Source: JACTOJ01 sp032335695 (GTDB taxonomy: Bacteria > Bacillota > Clostridia > Clostridiales > Clostridiaceae). From it: a DNA stretch of 64,000 nucleotides. The position numbers and the translations under genes were made by a program. Where the stretch lies: the NCBI RefSeq assembly GCF_032335695.1, contig NZ_JACTOJ010000007.1, forward strand, positions 163,084 through 227,083, in the 5' to 3' direction. The notes below the pieces were generated by a model. It was not told the DNA's origin. It ran no database searches and saw nothing but the letters and a program-made list of their open reading frames with translations. Positions 50,124 through 58,700 of the stretch are shown in pieces (the stretch's first letter is position 1; each line of letters starts with the position of its first letter).

Positions 50124-51656
50124 CTACCTTTTTATAATTGGAAAGGCTATGACATCTCTTATGGAATTTGACTCCGTGATAAACATTATTAATCTATCTA
50201 TTCCCACGCCTAGTCCTCCAGTTGGCGGCATAGCATTATCTATAGCTACAGCAAACTCTTCATCCATCGGACTAGCTGTCTCAAGGCCAGCTCTCAGCTT
50301 TGAAGCCTGGTCATGAAGAAGTATTCTCTGCCTTAAAGGATCATTAAGCTCTGAATAGGCATTCCCAAGCTCAACTCCATATGCATAGGGCTCAAACCTT
50401 TCTATAAGTTCTGGATTGTCTCTATGAAGTTTACACAAAGGTGAAGACTCTTTAGGGAAATCTATTACAAAGGTTGGCTGTATTAATTTTTTTTCAGAAT
50501 AAGTCTCGAATAAATTTAATATAAGCTCACCTTTGGAGCATTCATCGATATCTAGTCCCTCCTTCTCCATATCTGATAACAAACCCTTGCTTTTTATTGA
50601 AATGGCTATTTCTTCTTTGGTAAGACTATCTACATCAATTTCAGTATCCTTTTTAACCAAATCACACATTTTTTCTCTTCTCCAAGGTGCTTTGAAATCT
50701 ATCTCTTCATTACCATATTTAATTTTTGTGCTTCCATTGACTTTTGTAAAAGAATATTCATATATATTTTCCATTAGCTGCATCATATCTTTATAGTCTG
50801 CATAAGAGGCATAGCACTCAAGAAGTGTAAATTCAGGGTAATGAGTTCTATCTATCCCTTCATTTCTAAAGGATCTGGAAAAGGTATAAACTCTTTCAAT
50901 CCCGCCAACTACCATTCTTTTTAAATATAACTCCGGTGATACATTCATATAGACAGTACAGTCTAAATCATTTAAGAAGGTAGTGAAAGGTTTTGCCTCT
51001 CCGCCGCCATATTTAGTATCCAGTACAGGAGTATCTACCTCTATAAAATTCATGCTGTTTAAATATTCTCTTATAGCTGTTATAGCTCTTGAACGTTTAA
51101 TAAATCTTTCCTTAACCTCTTCGTTCATTATCATATCCAAAGATCTATGTCTCTGCCTTAAATCCATATCTTGAATACCATGATATTTTTCAGGAAGGGT
51201 TCTAATGGATTTTGATAGCAATTCAAATTTCATAGCCCTTATAGTTATCTCTTCCGTCTGAGTTTTAAAAACCTTCCCTTCTACTCCTAAGATATCTCCT
51301 GGGTCAACTAATTTCAAAACTTTATAGCTTTCCGCTCCTATAATTTTTTTACTGAAGAACACTTGTATATTTCCTTTTTCATCCACAATATTGGCGAAGG
51401 TAGCATTTCCCATTCTTCTTATAAGCATGACCCTTCCTGCTAAAATGAGCTGCTCTTCTTCTCCTATATTTTCAAAATTATCCTGTATATCCTTGCTGTG
51501 AGCTGTAGGCTTGTAGTTATAAGGATAAGGATTTACTCCCAATTCGTATAGTTTATTAAGCTTTTTAACTCTTTCCGCCGTAAAATCATTAGCATCTGTC
51601 ATTATATTTTGTAAATTCTCTGCATTTTCAAATTCTTCATACATGTTAGTTACCAC
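50124..51656 (-). CDS. lysS: Lysyl-tRNA synthetase, class II
   Basis: 510 residues. The OB anticodon domain (about 65-170, AGRVMLIRRMGNATFANIVD) precedes the class II core: motif 1 near MNFIEVDTPVLD, motif 2 FRNEGIDRTHYPEFTLLECY, motif 3 GLGVGIDRLIM. It charges tRNA-Lys. Control is by a T-box leader that starts from its own promoter. The N terminus (MVTNMYEEFENAENLQNIMT) has an internal ATG five codons in; either may be used. Confidence 0.95.
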   Translation of the reverse strand: MVTNMYEEFENAENLQNIMTDANDFTAERVKKLNKLYELGVNPYPYNYKPTAHSKDIQDNFENIGEEEQLILAGRVMLIRRMGNATFANIVDEKGNIQVFFSKKIIGAESYKVLKLVDPGDILGVEGKVFKTQTEEITIRAMKFELLSKSIRTLPEKYHGIQDMDLRQRHRSLDMIMNEEVKERFIKRSRAITAIREYLNSMNFIEVDTPVLDTKYGGGEAKPFTTFLNDLDCTVYMNVSPELYLKRMVVGGIERVYTFSRSFRNEGIDRTHYPEFTLLECYASYADYKDMMQLMENIYEYSFTKVNGSTKIKYGNEEIDFKAPWRREKMCDLVKKDTEIDVDSLTKEEIAISIKSKGLLSDMEKEGLDIDECSKGELILNLFETYSEKKLIQPTFVIDFPKESSPLCKLHRDNPELIERFEPYAYGVELGNAYSELNDPLRQRILLHDQASKLRAGLETASPMDEEFAVAIDNAMPPTGGLGVGIDRLIMFITESNSIRDVIAFPIIKR

Positions 51657-51701
51657 TCCTATATTTTATTTGGACTCTGATATAAATTCAGCCATTTTTG
51701 A

Positions 51702-51945
51702 CAAATAAAAAAACCTTCACCTCCCAAGATATAAATCTTGAGGACGAAAGTTATAAATTCGTGGTACCACCTCAGTTTGTCTGTATGTCACCATACAAAC
51801 CTCTTCAAGTACATAATAATACTCTATAACTATAACGGGTTATCCCGGCAGCAGCCTACCTCTGAAATCAGACTCGGTGCGCAGCTCTGAGACCTTCTTC
51901 AATAAAAAATTTCTTACCCGTTCTCACCAGCTAGGGTTCTCTTTA
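51702..51945 (-). promoter_or_regulatory. T-box riboswitch of lysS
   Basis: On the minus strand the T-box sequence AGGTGGTACCACG (51760-51772) is followed by the terminator CTTTCGTCCTCAAGAT/ATCTTGGGAGGTGAAGG and a run of seven T. Upstream are the GGTGAGAA segment of Stem I and the Stem III hairpin CGGGATAACCCG. Uncharged tRNA pairs with the specifier loop and the T-box bulge to prevent termination. The specifier codon could not be assigned with confidence; lysine (AAA/AAG) is expected from the gene. Confidence 0.93.
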
Positions 51946-51987
51946 AATCTCTTTTTTATCTACTCTTCTCTTCACAGCTTTTAAAGT

Positions 51988-52016
51988 ATTATAACACCCT
52001 GAAGTATATGTGTCTA
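51988..52016 (-). promoter_or_regulatory. Promoter of the lysS T-box transcript
   Basis: TAGACA (52011-52016), 17 bases, TATAAT (51988-51993) with TG one base before the -10. This is an extended -10 promoter 21 bp downstream of the previous stop. Confidence 0.8.
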
Positions 52017-52036
52017 TATATTCCTTAATTTCTTTT

Positions 52037-52333
52037 TTATATAATATCTGTAATGGGAACATATACTTGTCTATCTCTAGGCTTTTCAAAATACCCTTCC
52101 ACAGTTTCTATCCATTTTTTGAAATGCTCTGTTTCAAGGTGCTTCTCCACAGCTTCTTCTGTGGTATAAACTTCATATAGCAAAAACTTTTGGGGATTTT
52201 CCTCACTCTTAAAGAATTCAAAGTGAGCTATCCCTTCTTCTTTCCTGGAATTATTTTGATTTTCTATGGTTGCAGCAATGAATTCATCAACATACTCAGC
52301 CTTTATGTAAAAAGTAACATTTTTTACTATCAT
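52037..52333 (-). CDS. Putative quinol monooxygenase / ABM-domain protein
   Basis: 98 residues with the antibiotic-biosynthesis-monooxygenase ferredoxin-like fold: VTFYIKAEYVDEFIAATIEN, EEGIAHFEFFKS, and FLLYEVYTTEEAVEKHLETE then HFKKWIETVEGYF. The pattern agrees with YgiN/LsrG-type small dimeric proteins. Some of these are cofactor-free oxygenases, others isomerases; in an anaerobe the activity is open. Single gene just upstream of the lysS promoter. Confidence 0.8.
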   Translation of the reverse strand: MIVKNVTFYIKAEYVDEFIAATIENQNNSRKEEGIAHFEFFKSEENPQKFLLYEVYTTEEAVEKHLETEHFKKWIETVEGYFEKPRDRQVYVPITDII

Positions 52334-52367
52334 ATTTAAACCACCTTTTTAATCAGCTATTATAAAT

Positions 52368-52769
52368 TTATTCTTGCTTCTGCTTTAATAAATCTCTTAT
52401 TTCCTGCAGCAGCATAACTTCCTCTGATACTTTTTCTTCCTCAACTTCTTCGATCTTTTTCTCTTTCTTAAGATTATTAATCAGCTTTATAAACATAAAA
52501 ATAGAGAAGGAAATGATTAAAAAGTCTATTATATTCTGAATAAAGCTTCCGTAGTTTAAAGTAAGCGCTGGAGTTTTGCCATGAGCACCTTTAAGTACTA
52601 AGCTTAAATTTGTAAAGTTAACCCCTCCAGTTATTACACCCATCAGTGGCATTATGATATCCTGCACCAAGGATGTAACTATCTTACCGAAAGCTCCTCC
52701 AATTATAACACCTATAGCTAGATCTAGAACATTTCCCTTCATTGCAAATTCTTTAAATTCTTTTAGCAT
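52368..52769 (-). CDS. mscL: Large-conductance mechanosensitive channel
   Basis: 133 residues from ATG 52769, preceded by CGGAGGTAATATT. N-terminal amphipathic helix MLKEFKEFAMKGNVLDLAIG and TM1 pore AIGVIIGGAFGKIVTSLVQD are the MscL signature. TM2 and the C-terminal helical bundle (LLQEIRDLLKQKQE) follow. It opens on hypo-osmotic shock to release solutes. Confidence 0.95.
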   Translation of the reverse strand: MLKEFKEFAMKGNVLDLAIGVIIGGAFGKIVTSLVQDIIMPLMGVITGGVNFTNLSLVLKGAHGKTPALTLNYGSFIQNIIDFLIISFSIFMFIKLINNLKKEKKIEEVEEEKVSEEVMLLQEIRDLLKQKQE

Positions 52770-52862
52770 AATATTACCTCCGTAACTATTATTAATCAAT
52801 ATTAGTTATTATTATATATTAATAAACAGTTATCTTCAAATATATTTGTATCCTTAGGTATA

Positions 52863-53684
52863 TTATTGCTCTGATTCAGATAATTCATTATACATTTCAT
52901 TAATACTCTTCCTAAGCACAGGATGAAAGGCCTCTGCAGCTATATCATTTAGAGGCTTAAGTACAAAAAGCCTCTCCTGCATTCTTGGATGAGGTATTAT
53001 TATCTCTTGCTTATGGCTTACGATATCATCATACAAAAGCACATCCAAATCTATAGTTCTAGGTCCCCACCTAATGATTCTTTCCCTCTTCAATTCTTTT
53101 TCTATATCCAGCATAAATTTAATAAGTTCTTCCGGAGTATACAAAGTTTTTAGTTCAGCAGCACAATTTAAGAAATCATCCTGATCAGTATATCCTACAG
53201 GTTTAGTGCAATATTTTGGAGAAACCTTTTCCACTTTACAGGACCTATTATTGATCTTAGCTAATGCTTCATCTAAATTCTTTTCCTTATCTCCCAGGTT
53301 TGAGCCTAAACCTATATATACTTTATGCCAATATCTTTCAATTTCTACAGCAGCATAAGCAACAGGTTTTCCAATAGGTGCCCAAGGCTTTTTAAGAAGT
53401 ATTTTTACCCTTTCCACCCTTTGATAATTTGTTAATATGTAATTAGCCAGCTCTTCAGCAGCCTTTTCAATAAGATCATATTTTTCTCTTATAAATTCTC
53501 TTTCTATACTATTGCAAAGCTCTGCATAATTTACTGTTTTATTCAAATCATCACTAATTCCAGCTTCTCTAAGGCTAAGCCCTAATTCAACTGATATTAA
53601 AAATCTTTGTCCCAAATTCTTTTCTTCTTGATTCACTCCATGAAAGCCGTAGACCTCAAGATCCTTTATGCATATCTTATCCAT
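52863..53684 (-). CDS. folBK: Bifunctional dihydroneopterin aldolase / HPPK (FolB-FolK fusion)
   Basis: 273 residues from ATG 53684 (AGGTGA upstream). Residues 1-118 are FolB: LEVYGFHGVNQEEKNLGQRF, then the KTVNYAEL region and ILLKKPWAPI. Residues about 122-270 are FolK: YIGLGSNLGDKEKNLDEALA, KPVGYTDQDDFLNCAAEL and RWGPRTIDLDVLLYDD. It turns dihydroneopterin into hydroxymethyl-dihydropterin diphosphate for FolP. Such fusions are common in Clostridium. It is the last gene of the folate operon. Confidence 0.93.
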   Translation of the reverse strand: MDKICIKDLEVYGFHGVNQEEKNLGQRFLISVELGLSLREAGISDDLNKTVNYAELCNSIEREFIREKYDLIEKAAEELANYILTNYQRVERVKILLKKPWAPIGKPVAYAAVEIERYWHKVYIGLGSNLGDKEKNLDEALAKINNRSCKVEKVSPKYCTKPVGYTDQDDFLNCAAELKTLYTPEELIKFMLDIEKELKRERIIRWGPRTIDLDVLLYDDIVSHKQEIIIPHPRMQERLFVLKPLNDIAAEAFHPVLRKSINEMYNELSESEQ

Positions 53685-53706
53685 ATTGTTCACCTACCTT
53701 AATGTA

Positions 53707-54525
53707 TCATCTTCTTACTATAGCATCTGTCATCATACATGCTCTTTTGTTTTCTTTAACATCATGTACTCTTATAAAAGCACATTTTTTCATTATTCCT
53801 ATTACTGTAGTTGCGATGGTTCCTTCCACTCTTTCTTCTGACGGAAGATTAAGAGCATTTCCTATCATAGATTTTCTTGAGGTTCCCAAAAGTACTGGAT
53901 ATCCTAAAGAATAAATAAGCTCCAGCTGATTCATCACTGCAAGATTTTCCTCATAGCTCTTTGCAAAACCTATACCTGGGTCTAATATTATCTTGTCTTT
54001 TTTCACACCAGCTTTTAAGGCTATGTCTATGCTTTCCTGCAGATCTCTTAAAACATCCTGCATAAGGTTGCTATAATTACTTGTTTCCCTATTGTGCATC
54101 AGGCAGCAGGCAGCATCATACTTGGCAGCAACTTCAGCGATTCGTGGTTCTTTCTTGAAGCCCCATACATCATTAATTAGAGCCGCTCCTTCAAGCATAG
54201 CCATCTCTGCAACCTTTGCCTTGTAAGTATCCACTGAAATTGGCACATCTATTTCTTTACTTAACGCTTTAACAACAGGAATAACCCTGCTAAGTTCCTC
54301 TTCTACTCCCACCGGAGTATGATTAGGCCTTGTGGATTCTCCTCCTACATCTATAATGTCTGCTCCCTGTTTTATCATTTCCTTAGCGTGGTAAACTGCT
54401 TTATCTATGTCAATATATTTTCCCCCATCTGAAAAGGAATCAGGCGTAACATTAAGGATTCCCATTACATAAGTTCTTGTATCTAATTCAAAAGCTTTAT
54501 TTCCTATATTTATAATCTTACTCAT
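53707..54525 (-). CDS. folP: Dihydropteroate synthase
   Basis: 272 residues from ATG 54525 (GGAGATG upstream). TIM-barrel signatures: MGILNVTPDSFSDGGKY, DIIDVGGESTRP, ISVDTYKAKVAE, INDVWGF, DPGIGFAKS and LGTSRKSMIG, and a C-terminal IRVHDV. It joins p-aminobenzoate to the pterin diphosphate and is the sulfonamide target. Confidence 0.95.
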   Translation of the reverse strand: MSKIINIGNKAFELDTRTYVMGILNVTPDSFSDGGKYIDIDKAVYHAKEMIKQGADIIDVGGESTRPNHTPVGVEEELSRVIPVVKALSKEIDVPISVDTYKAKVAEMAMLEGAALINDVWGFKKEPRIAEVAAKYDAACCLMHNRETSNYSNLMQDVLRDLQESIDIALKAGVKKDKIILDPGIGFAKSYEENLAVMNQLELIYSLGYPVLLGTSRKSMIGNALNLPSEERVEGTIATTVIGIMKKCAFIRVHDVKENKRACMMTDAIVRR

Positions 54526-54545
54526 AATACATCTCCAGTTCAAAA

Positions 54546-55037
54546 TTAATACTCTATACCATGATTCTTTTTTGCCTCAGACCAATTACAATTTTGTGAT
54601 GCTTGGCAATCAAAACAATTTCTGGATTTTTTATCAGCATAATATATAAGTTCTGAAAGATTTTCAATACCTTCATGATACTCTCTATGAGAAGTTATAG
54701 CATTAATTATAATGTGAATTTCTGATGCTCCATATTCACATTCCTTGAGTATTTCTAAAGAAAGCTCTGCACTGGCAAGTTCATGAGGAGTACCCTCCTG
54801 ATACTGCTTCCATCTCCCTATATCATGGAGCAAAGCTGCTGCATAAATAATGTGTTTATCCAGCTTCATGCCTCTTTCAAGATTTATTATATAAGCTATT
54901 CTAGCTACAGCTAAAAAGTGTTCTAAATCATGGTGGCAAAATTCTCTTAATTCCTCCTGCCTTTTATTTTTATATAAACATTCCTTGTATAGCTGGTTTA
55001 AAAGTATTGAGTTTATTAAAGTTTTGGAATCTTTCAT
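54546..55037 (-). CDS. HD-domain phosphohydrolase in the folate operon
   Basis: 163 residues from ATG 55037, nine bases after GAGG; a GTG at 55052 overlaps the folE stop. HD motif: HHDLEHFLAVARIAY, ALLHDIGRWKQY, and distal ITSHREYH, then YADKKSRNCFDCQASQNCNW. The CxxC-x4-C-like cluster at the end (CFDCQASQNC) may bind metal. Its place between folE and folP suggests a pterin or nucleotide phosphatase step, such as removal of phosphates from dihydroneopterin triphosphate, which has no other dedicated gene here. That role is inferred. Confidence 0.82.
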   Translation of the reverse strand: MKDSKTLINSILLNQLYKECLYKNKRQEELREFCHHDLEHFLAVARIAYIINLERGMKLDKHIIYAAALLHDIGRWKQYQEGTPHELASAELSLEILKECEYGASEIHIIINAITSHREYHEGIENLSELIYYADKKSRNCFDCQASQNCNWSEAKKNHGIEY

Positions 55038-55051
55038 AACTGGTTTCCTCA

Positions 55052-55609
55052 CTAATCTGCTATAAGAGCTAATACCTCTTTTTTAAGTTCTTTATCCTGC
55101 AAAAGTGTTCCTCTGGCCGCTATAGTTTTAGTTTTGCTGCCTGGCTTTCTGATTCCACGCATATTCATGCACAGATGCTCCGCTTCAATGATAACCAATG
55201 CCCCTTGGGCCTGCAATTCATCATATATAGCATCTGCTATATCCGCCGTCATTTTTTCCTGAAGCTGAGGTCTTTTAGCAAATACATCTACAGTTCTGGC
55301 AAGCTTGCTTAAACCTGTTACTTTTCCTGAGGGTATGTAAGCAATATGAACCTTCCCATAGAAAGGCAGAAAGTGATGCTCACACATGGAGTAAAAAGGA
55401 ATATCCTTTTCAATAACCAAATCATCATTTTCTACCGTAAAAGTCTTGGATAAATGAGTCTCTGCTTTTTCCTCAAGCCCAGAAAATATTTCAGAATACA
55501 TCCTTGCAATTCTATCCGGAGTTTCAACAAGACCTTCTCTCTCTGGATTTTCTCCAATAGCCTCTATTATAAGCTTAACCGCTTCTTTTATCTTATCCGT
55601 GTTAACCAT
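55052..55609 (-). CDS. folE: GTP cyclohydrolase I
   Basis: 185 residues from ATG 55609; AGGAG is nine bases upstream, whereas ATG 55618 directly abuts it. Zinc and catalytic motifs: FYSMCEHHFLPFYGKVHIAY, KLARTVDVFAKRPQLQE, and EAEHLCMNMRGIRKPGS. It makes dihydroneopterin triphosphate from GTP. First gene of the operon, with an extended -10 promoter (TGGTATAAT, 55661-55669) and a leader of about 45 bases. Confidence 0.95.
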   Translation of the reverse strand: MVNTDKIKEAVKLIIEAIGENPEREGLVETPDRIARMYSEIFSGLEEKAETHLSKTFTVENDDLVIEKDIPFYSMCEHHFLPFYGKVHIAYIPSGKVTGLSKLARTVDVFAKRPQLQEKMTADIADAIYDELQAQGALVIIEAEHLCMNMRGIRKPGSKTKTIAARGTLLQDKELKKEVLALIAD

Positions 55610-55660
55610 TATTTTCATCTCCTAAAGCCATGCTCAAATGACTAAGTTTTAATGAGTCCT

Positions 55661-55669
55661 ATTATACCA
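55661..55669 (-). promoter_or_regulatory. Extended -10 promoter of the folate operon
   Basis: TGGTATAAT on the minus strand, with an AT-rich region but no good -35 at 17 bases. It leaves a leader too short for a tetrahydrofolate riboswitch. Confidence 0.55.
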
Positions 55670-55693
55670 AAGAAATTTTCAAATTAAAATAAT

Positions 55694-55733
55694 AAGATTG
55701 TCTTAACTCTCCTTGGAAAGTTATGACAATCTT
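55694..55733 (-). terminator. Terminator of the degV gene
   Basis: AAGATTGTC (55694-55702) and GACAATCTT (55725-55733) pair, with an inner TAACT/AGTTA. On the minus strand the stem is followed by ATTATTTTAA. Confidence 0.7.
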
Positions 55734-55749
55734 TATTTAAAACATAGTT

Positions 55750-56625
55750 CTATCTTATAAGACTTCTATCTACATTACCATTAAAAAAGAATATTCCAAC
55801 TCCGCCTATACCCAGATGGCTTCCTAGTACACTGCCTATCTTATTTACAATGAAGTTTGAACATCCTACTCTGCTTTTAATAAGCTTAATCAATTCTTCT
55901 GCTGTTTCTAAATCATCTGCATGACTTATTCCAATAATCTGATCCGTTAGTCCAGCTGTTCTTTGTTCTAAGATGTCTACCACTGTGTTCAAGGCTTTTT
56001 TTCTTCCCCGCACCTTTTTTATTACTTCCATATACCCATTATTAACATCAAGTATGGGCTTTATGTCCATCATATTTCCTATGATTCCTTGAGCCCTGCT
56101 TATTCTCCCGCCTTTAATCATCCAGTTTAAATCCGATATGGTAAATACGTGCTCTATGCTCTCAACCATTGCTTCTATGTTTTTCACCAAATTTTCAAAG
56201 GTTTGTCCAGGCTGTTCTGCTAAAATTGCTGCATTTCTTGCAATAAGTCCTGTGGCTGTTGATCCTCCCTGGGAATCAATCACAGTCATATTAATATGGG
56301 GATACCTTTCCTTGAATTCTTTCATTATAGCCTCAGCTAGCTGATAAGTTCCAGACATCACTGAAGAAAAAGCTATAAATATAAAATCTTCTCCCTTTGC
56401 GCAATATTCATTAAACATATTATATATGTCCTTTGGATTAGGCTGAGAGGTCTTAGGTAATATGCCTTTTCTCATAGCTTTGTAAACTTCATCAACCTGT
56501 ATATCTACCTTGTCAATATATTCCTTGTTCTCGATTAGAACCCTGAGAGGAAAAATCTTGATATCATATTTCTTCAGCAGTTCCTCTGGAAGATCACAAG
56601 TGCTATCAACCATAATTTTAGTCAT
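55750..56625 (-). CDS. DegV-family fatty-acid-binding protein
   Basis: 291 residues in two DegV lobes: MVDSTCDLPEELLKKYDIKI, then ISDLNWMIKGGRIS and RGRKKALNTVVDIL, with the usual SSVMSGTYQLAE loop. DegV/FakB proteins hold a fatty acid for phosphorylation by FakA; no fakA is seen nearby. 91 bp downstream of the TetB(P)-like gene. Confidence 0.9.
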   Translation of the reverse strand: MTKIMVDSTCDLPEELLKKYDIKIFPLRVLIENKEYIDKVDIQVDEVYKAMRKGILPKTSQPNPKDIYNMFNEYCAKGEDFIFIAFSSVMSGTYQLAEAIMKEFKERYPHINMTVIDSQGGSTATGLIARNAAILAEQPGQTFENLVKNIEAMVESIEHVFTISDLNWMIKGGRISRAQGIIGNMMDIKPILDVNNGYMEVIKKVRGRKKALNTVVDILEQRTAGLTDQIIGISHADDLETAEELIKLIKSRVGCSNFIVNKIGSVLGSHLGIGGVGIFFFNGNVDRSLIR

Positions 56626-56716
56626 TAAAGCTCATCTCTTTTCTTTTCATCCTAAACCATTATAACATGTTTTTGTATATTGCGATATTCCGATATTTAT
56701 CTATTAAAAGATTTAA

Positions 56717-58672
56717 TTATGTTAGACAATGCATATATGCCTTTGCATCCTTTCCCTCTACCAAATAAGCCTGCCCTTTTGAGCAGAATATTGAAGTAGA
56801 AGTATATTCTATATCAGCATTTTTATTATAGTCTGCTTTTTTAATTACTTCCTCTTCATTATGGCATAAATCATATCCATCAAATATAAAGGTTAGCTTT
56901 CCTTTTCCTTTAGTAATAGCTACAAATTCCACTCCATAATTCATAAAAGTGGCTGCCGGCCCTCTTCCTATTATAATAACCTTATGATTTTCATTAATTT
57001 CGGGGGCTTCAAAACTGCCATTAAACTTCTGAATATCAGATAATATCCTTCCCATATAATCTATATGAGCCTCTATTTTAAAACGATAATAAGGCTCCAG
57101 CAGAATATTTTTAGTGCTTTCCAAGCCCTGCCTTAAAGCTCGAAAGGTAGCTTCTCTAAAGTCTCCTCCTGAAGTATGCTTATTATGAGCTCTTCCTGTT
57201 AAAAGTGTGATTTTTATATCGGTTATGGAGGAACCAGTTAATATGCCGTGATGCTCCCTTTCAAATATATGGCTGCGAACCAGATTTTGATTCCCTTCTG
57301 TCATATCATCCGAGTGGCATTGGTTCTCAAAGGTTATTCCTGTATTTCTTGGAGCTTGCTCCAGCTTTAAATGAACCTCTGCATAATGCCTTAATGGCTC
57401 GAAGTGACCATAGCCAACAGCCTCTTTCTCTATAGTCTCCTTATAAAGAATTTCACAGGGACCAAAATCCATTGGAAGATTGAATCTTTCTTTAACTACT
57501 TCTTTTAATACTTCCAGCTGAATTATTCCCATTATATGCACCTGCAGCTCTTGAAGCTTTTCTTCCCATATTACATTTAAAGATGGATCTTCTGCTTCCA
57601 AAAGCCTAAATTTATAAAGAACATCTTTTGCATTAAGCTTTGAATCAAATATTACTTTAGATTTTAATGTAGGTATCATTTCATAGCTAAGGGTCTCTTT
57701 TAAATTTCCTATTCCATATCCTACTCTAGCTGAATTTGCTCCCACTACAGCAAATACCTCTCCAGCCGTTACTAAATCCTTAGCAGTAAACTTATCCCCA
57801 TTATAAATTCTTATTTGGCTTATCTTCTCTATATTCTCTTTTTCATGAGCATTTATTTTTATTTCATCCCTCACCTTAAGGCTTCCGCTTAGAGCCTTTA
57901 TAAAGGTTATTTGATTTCCTTGCTCATCGTGTCTTATCTTATAAACTCTGCCGCTAAATTCCTTGTCCATATAATATTCTGTATAGGTAAGCATGTCCAA
58001 GCAATTCAAGAACTCTTCTATTCCTATATCCTGAAGAGCTGAGCCAGAAAAGCATGGAAATACTTTGTTTTCCTTTATTAGCTTTTTTAGAGTATTTATC
58101 CAAAGCTCCTTGCTGTAGCCTTCTTCTAAATAATGCTGAAAGGTTTCCTCATCTCTCTCAGCTATAAATTCTATAAGTTCCTCTTCCATATTATCTAAAA
58201 CAGGTTCTGAAAGGAAGCAAGTTTCACTTGTAAGGCTCTCTTCTATTTCTTTTATTACTGCCTGAAGGCTGGCTGTCTCTCTGTCCATTTTATTTATGAA
58301 AAAAAAGGTTGGAATGGAATGTTTTCTAAGGAGCTGCCATACAGTCTCTGTGTGTCCCTGCGCCCCTTCTACACCGCTTATTATTAATACCGCATAATCC
58401 ATTATGCTTATAGCTCTCTCCATTTCTGGAGAAAAATCTATATGTCCTGGGGTATCCACTAAGCAATAATTTGAAGCTTTGTAGTTAAAGACAGCTTGAT
58501 CCGCAAATACCGTGATTCCTCTCTCCCTCTCTATGCTGTGGCTATCTAGAAAGGCATCCTTGTGGTCGACTCTTCCTCTTTTTTTAATGCTGTTTGTATG
58601 GTAAAGTATCTGCTCTGCAAAGGTAGTTTTACCTGCATCAACATGGGCTAATAATCCGATGGTTTTATTCAT
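56717..58672 (-). CDS. EF-G-like ribosomal protection GTPase, TetB(P)-type
   Basis: 651 residues, the size of clostridial TetB(P). G motifs: G1 LAHVDAGKTTFAEQ, G2 region RERGIT, G3 VDTPGHIDFS, G4 INKMDRE. EF-G-like domains II-V follow, ending with the domain IV/V parts (LLEPYYRFKIEAHIDYMGRI). Tet(M/O/P) proteins remove tetracycline from the ribosome. The position between dinG and degV in an ordinary chromosomal run, with no mobile elements or tetA(P), argues for an ancestral paralogue, possibly not conferring resistance. RBS TAGGAGGAC. Confidence 0.85.
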   Translation of the reverse strand: MNKTIGLLAHVDAGKTTFAEQILYHTNSIKKRGRVDHKDAFLDSHSIERERGITVFADQAVFNYKASNYCLVDTPGHIDFSPEMERAISIMDYAVLIISGVEGAQGHTETVWQLLRKHSIPTFFFINKMDRETASLQAVIKEIEESLTSETCFLSEPVLDNMEEELIEFIAERDEETFQHYLEEGYSKELWINTLKKLIKENKVFPCFSGSALQDIGIEEFLNCLDMLTYTEYYMDKEFSGRVYKIRHDEQGNQITFIKALSGSLKVRDEIKINAHEKENIEKISQIRIYNGDKFTAKDLVTAGEVFAVVGANSARVGYGIGNLKETLSYEMIPTLKSKVIFDSKLNAKDVLYKFRLLEAEDPSLNVIWEEKLQELQVHIMGIIQLEVLKEVVKERFNLPMDFGPCEILYKETIEKEAVGYGHFEPLRHYAEVHLKLEQAPRNTGITFENQCHSDDMTEGNQNLVRSHIFEREHHGILTGSSITDIKITLLTGRAHNKHTSGGDFREATFRALRQGLESTKNILLEPYYRFKIEAHIDYMGRILSDIQKFNGSFEAPEINENHKVIIIGRGPAATFMNYGVEFVAITKGKGKLTFIFDGYDLCHNEEEVIKKADYNKNADIEYTSTSIFCSKGQAYLVEGKDAKAYMHCLT

Positions 58673-58700
58673 AATTTTAAGTCCTCCTAAAGCTTAAATT

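Noticed and set aside
55619..55670. Tetrahydrofolate riboswitch upstream of folE
   Set aside because: The predicted leader is only about 45 bases and lacks the conserved riboswitch core.
56717..58672. Acquired tetracycline resistance island
   Set aside because: No insertion sequences, tetA(P), conjugation genes or obvious base-composition break surround the gene.
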